From: JBHEMT01 sp046262435
GTDB lineage: Bacteria > Chloroflexota > Dormibacteria > Aeolococcales > Aeolococcaceae
Direction: 5' to 3'
Assembly: GCA_046262435.1 (NCBI GenBank)
Contig: JBHEMT010000032.1
Location: 1-7,119 of the forward strand
DNA length: 7,119 nt
Positions 5,458 through 7,119 of the stretch are shown here, one piece after another. The notes under the pieces are model-generated. The model did not search any database, was not told the DNA's origin, and saw only the letters and a program-made list of their open reading frames with translations. The translations under genes and the position numbers were made by a program. Every line of letters begins with the position of its first letter. The stretch's first letter is position 1.

Positions 5458-6165
5458 GTGGATCCAGGTCGGCAGACCCCGAGCGAGCGGCCCGGTGTCC
5501 TCTTCGACGTCGACGGCACGCTGGTGGACAACAGCTACTTCCACACGGTTGCCTGGTGGCGGGCGTGTCGTGAGGGGGGGGTCACCCTCGGCCAGTCCTT
5601 CATTCATCGCCTGATCGGCCAGGGGAGTGACCAGTTCCTCGCGTCGATCGGCCAGGAGGGCCGCGACGAACTCGCCGACCGGCACACCGTCCACATGGAG
5701 CCCTTCCAGAGTGAGCAGCAGCCGTTCGCCCGGGCGGCCGACCTGCTGCGCGAGCTGCATCGTCGGGGCGCTGTGGTCGCCCTGGCCTCGTCGATGAAGG
5801 GCAAGGACACTCCCCAGGTGCTGGAGTTGATTGGCGCCGGGGACGCCATTGCCGCGGTGACCACCAGTGAGGACGTCGAGGCGACCAAGCCCGCGCCAGA
5901 CCTGTTCGGGGTGGCCTTGAAGACGTCACATCTCGACCCCGCACGCACCCTGGTCGTTGGCGACACCGGCTGGGACATCGAGGCTGCCGCCCGCGCCGGG
6001 GTGGCGTGCGTTGCCCTGCAGAGCGGCGGCTGGGCACCCGCCGAGCTCAGCGAGGCAGGCGCAATCGCCGTCTACCGTGATGCCGAGGACCTCCTCGCAC
6101 ACCTCGACGAGAGCCCGCTCGGCGCCCTGCTCCGCGGGGAGGCGATTGACGGCCCGCCGGCCTGA
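5458..6165 (+). CDS. HAD-superfamily phosphatase (phosphoglycolate phosphatase / beta-phosphoglucomutase-like)
   Basis: A 235-residue soluble hydrolase with all four HAD motifs. Motif I is FDVDGTLVD, with nucleophile Asp17 and acid/base Asp19. Motif II is ALASSMKG with Ser111. Motif III is Lys144 in EATKPAPDLF. Motif IV is VVGDTGWDIEAA with Asp169 and Asp173 for magnesium. A helical C1-type cap lies between motifs I and II (about residues 26-95). The motifs fit subfamily IA enzymes that remove phosphate from small sugar or glycolate phosphates. Motif order and length do not fix the substrate. GTG 5458 is supported by GGAGG at 7 bases. It is followed after 7 bases by the DUF427 gene, so the two are almost surely co-transcribed. 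A -10-like TACCCT at 5394-5399 is a weak promoter candidate. Confidence 0.92.
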   Translation: MDPGRQTPSERPGVLFDVDGTLVDNSYFHTVAWWRACREGGVTLGQSFIHRLIGQGSDQFLASIGQEGRDELADRHTVHMEPFQSEQQPFARAADLLRELHRRGAVVALASSMKGKDTPQVLELIGAGDAIAAVTTSEDVEATKPAPDLFGVALKTSHLDPARTLVVGDTGWDIEAAARAGVACVALQSGGWAPAELSEAGAIAVYRDAEDLLAHLDESPLGALLRGEAIDGPPA

Positions 6166-6172
6166 GCGCCGG

Positions 6173-6637
6173 GTGGCCGGTCCCGGGCAGGAGTCGGTGT
6201 GGGACTACCCCCGCCCGCCCCGGGTCGAGACAGTGCATGGCACCGTCGAGGTGTGGCTCGACGACGCCGTGCTGGCCAGCAGCATCAGGCCGCTGCGGGT
6301 GCTGGAGACCAGCCACCCACCGGTGTACTACCTTCCTCGCGAGGACGTGCGCACGGACCTGCTGACGCCGAGCAGCACCACCAGTTACTGCGAGTTCAAG
6401 GGTGTGGCCGCGTACGTGAACGCAACCGGCGTGGCCGACATCGGCTGGCTGTATCCCCATCCCTCGCGCGGCTATGAGCAGATCACCGATCACATCGCCT
6501 TCTACCCCGGCCGGGTGACCCGGGCCACGGTCAACGGGGAGAGGGTGCGCGCCCAGGCCGGCGGGTTCTACGGTGGCTGGATCACCGACGCGGTGGTGGG
6601 GCCGTTCAAGGGAGAGCCGGGCACGTCGGGGTGGTGA
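6173..6637 (+). CDS. DUF427 domain-containing protein
   Basis: A 154-residue protein of the DUF427 family (PF04248), which forms a compact beta-tent fold of unknown reaction. Family hallmarks visible are SVWDYPRPPRVE near the N-terminus (residues 8-19), RVLETSHPPVYYLPREDV (42-59), SYCEFKGVAAYV (71-82) and FYGGWITDAVVGPFKG (132-147). These contain conserved His, Tyr, Cys, Glu and Lys residues that probably line the central cavity. GTG 6173 is chosen because it keeps the conserved ESVWDYPRPPR start and leaves a 7-base gap after the HAD gene. GTG 6197, with AGGAG 3 bases upstream, would cut that motif. TTG 6146, with GGGGAGG 3 bases upstream, would overlap the HAD gene. Its stop overlaps the next start in GTGA. 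It is a middle gene of a three-gene operon; its biochemical role is not known. Confidence 0.88.
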   Translation: MAGPGQESVWDYPRPPRVETVHGTVEVWLDDAVLASSIRPLRVLETSHPPVYYLPREDVRTDLLTPSSTTSYCEFKGVAAYVNATGVADIGWLYPHPSRGYEQITDHIAFYPGRVTRATVNGERVRAQAGGFYGGWITDAVVGPFKGEPGTSGW

Positions 6638-7119
6638 CCGCGGTGGAGGTCACCGGCAACGCTCAACGCCAGGCCTGGCGGGACCGGGTGCTGCCGCCCG
6701 TCGAACAGGTGCGGCCCGGGCTGTGGTCGATCCCGGTGCCGATCCCCGACAACCCGCTGCGCTACGTCCTGGTCTACCTGTTCGAGGTGACCGGTGGTGC
6801 AGTTGTGGTCGATACCGGCTGGAACACGGAGACCGCCTGGGCGGCGCTGACCGCGGGGATGCGCCTGGCGGGCTACGCCCCGGCCGATGTTCGCGGCGCA
6901 TTGATCACCCACATCCACCCGGATCACTACGGGCTCGCCGGGCGGCTGCGCGAGGCGTCGGGAGGCTGGGTCGCCCTGCACCCCGCCGACGCCGCCCTGC
7001 TTCCCGGCAGGTACGGCGCCGGGGTGGACGAGGTGATCGGCACCATGCGGGCGCTGCTGCGCACCTGCGGCGTTCCCGAAGCCGTGGTGGTGGAGCTGAG
7101 CGGCGCCTCGATGGGGGTG
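6634..7119 (+). CDS. Metallo-beta-lactamase-fold hydrolase, 3' truncated by the window
   Basis: This frame has no stop before the window end; 162 codons are visible. GTG 6634 overlaps the DUF427 stop as GTGA, a sign of translational coupling. The visible part has the MBL order: VRPGLWSIPVPIPDNPLRYV (26-45), a strand ending in VVVDTGWN with Asp60, and the metal-binding signature THIHPDHYG with His93, His95, Asp97 and His98. The later zinc ligands (a third His, the bridging Asp and a final His) are beyond the edge. The type is the broad glyoxalase II/RNase Z-like hydrolase group, and length and ligand pattern do not tell the substrate. There is no signal peptide, so a cytoplasmic enzyme is expected rather than a secreted beta-lactamase. 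It belongs to the operon with the HAD and DUF427 genes. Confidence 0.9.
   Translation, partial: MTAVEVTGNAQRQAWRDRVLPPVEQVRPGLWSIPVPIPDNPLRYVLVYLFEVTGGAVVVDTGWNTETAWAALTAGMRLAGYAPADVRGALITHIHPDHYGLAGRLREASGGWVALHPADAALLPGRYGAGVDEVIGTMRALLRTCGVPEAVVVELSGASMGV

Noticed and set aside
1..7119. CRISPR arrays, tRNA or rRNA genes, insertion sequences, attachment sites
   Set aside because: No regularly spaced repeats, cloverleaf, transposase motif or terminal inverted repeats were found on reading both strands.

Overview
The window is GC-rich throughout. It shows strong G/C preference at third codon positions, many GTG starts and two promoter-to-start arrangements typical of leaderless transcripts. 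This suggests a high-GC actinobacterium or a similar high-GC Terrabacteria lineage such as Dormibacterota or Chloroflexota. The sequence alone does not settle the phylum. I see no tRNA, rRNA, CRISPR array, transposase or phage gene.

Left part (1-2400): the window opens inside a thioredoxin-reductase-like flavoprotein. It keeps a CPSC redox pair and a GAFAAGD flavin motif but has a broken NADPH fingerprint. Next comes a WYL-domain transcriptional regulator. A 441-base stretch (1683-2123) follows that holds no recognisable gene, only a doubtful small reading frame and several perfect inverted repeats. After it lies a 64-residue zinc-ribbon protein with a possible promoter of its own.

Middle part (2393-5292): a saccharopine-dehydrogenase-like / trans-acting enoyl reductase-like protein on the minus strand converges on the zinc-ribbon gene, and their stop codons interlock in the tetranucleotide CTAG. 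It is divergent from an AlkA-type DNA-3-methyladenine glycosylase. Both of these divergent genes have a TAnnnT element placed exactly 6 bases before a GTG start, so both are probably leaderless. The glycosylase converges on a hemolysin III / PAQR-type seven-helix membrane protein (TrhA family).

Right part (5293-7119): a HAD-family phosphatase with a textbook ribosome binding site begins a tight rightward operon. It is followed 7 bases later by a DUF427 protein, and then, with a GTGA start-stop overlap, by a metallo-beta-lactamase-fold hydrolase that runs off the window.

Most genes look like housekeeping or stress-related metabolic functions (redox, alkylation repair, membrane homeostasis, small hydrolases). 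I see no defence island or biosynthetic cluster. The points most worth a second look are the redox protein lacking an NADPH site, the paired leaderless promoters, the structured gene-poor stretch at 1683-2123, and the HAD-DUF427-MBL operon.
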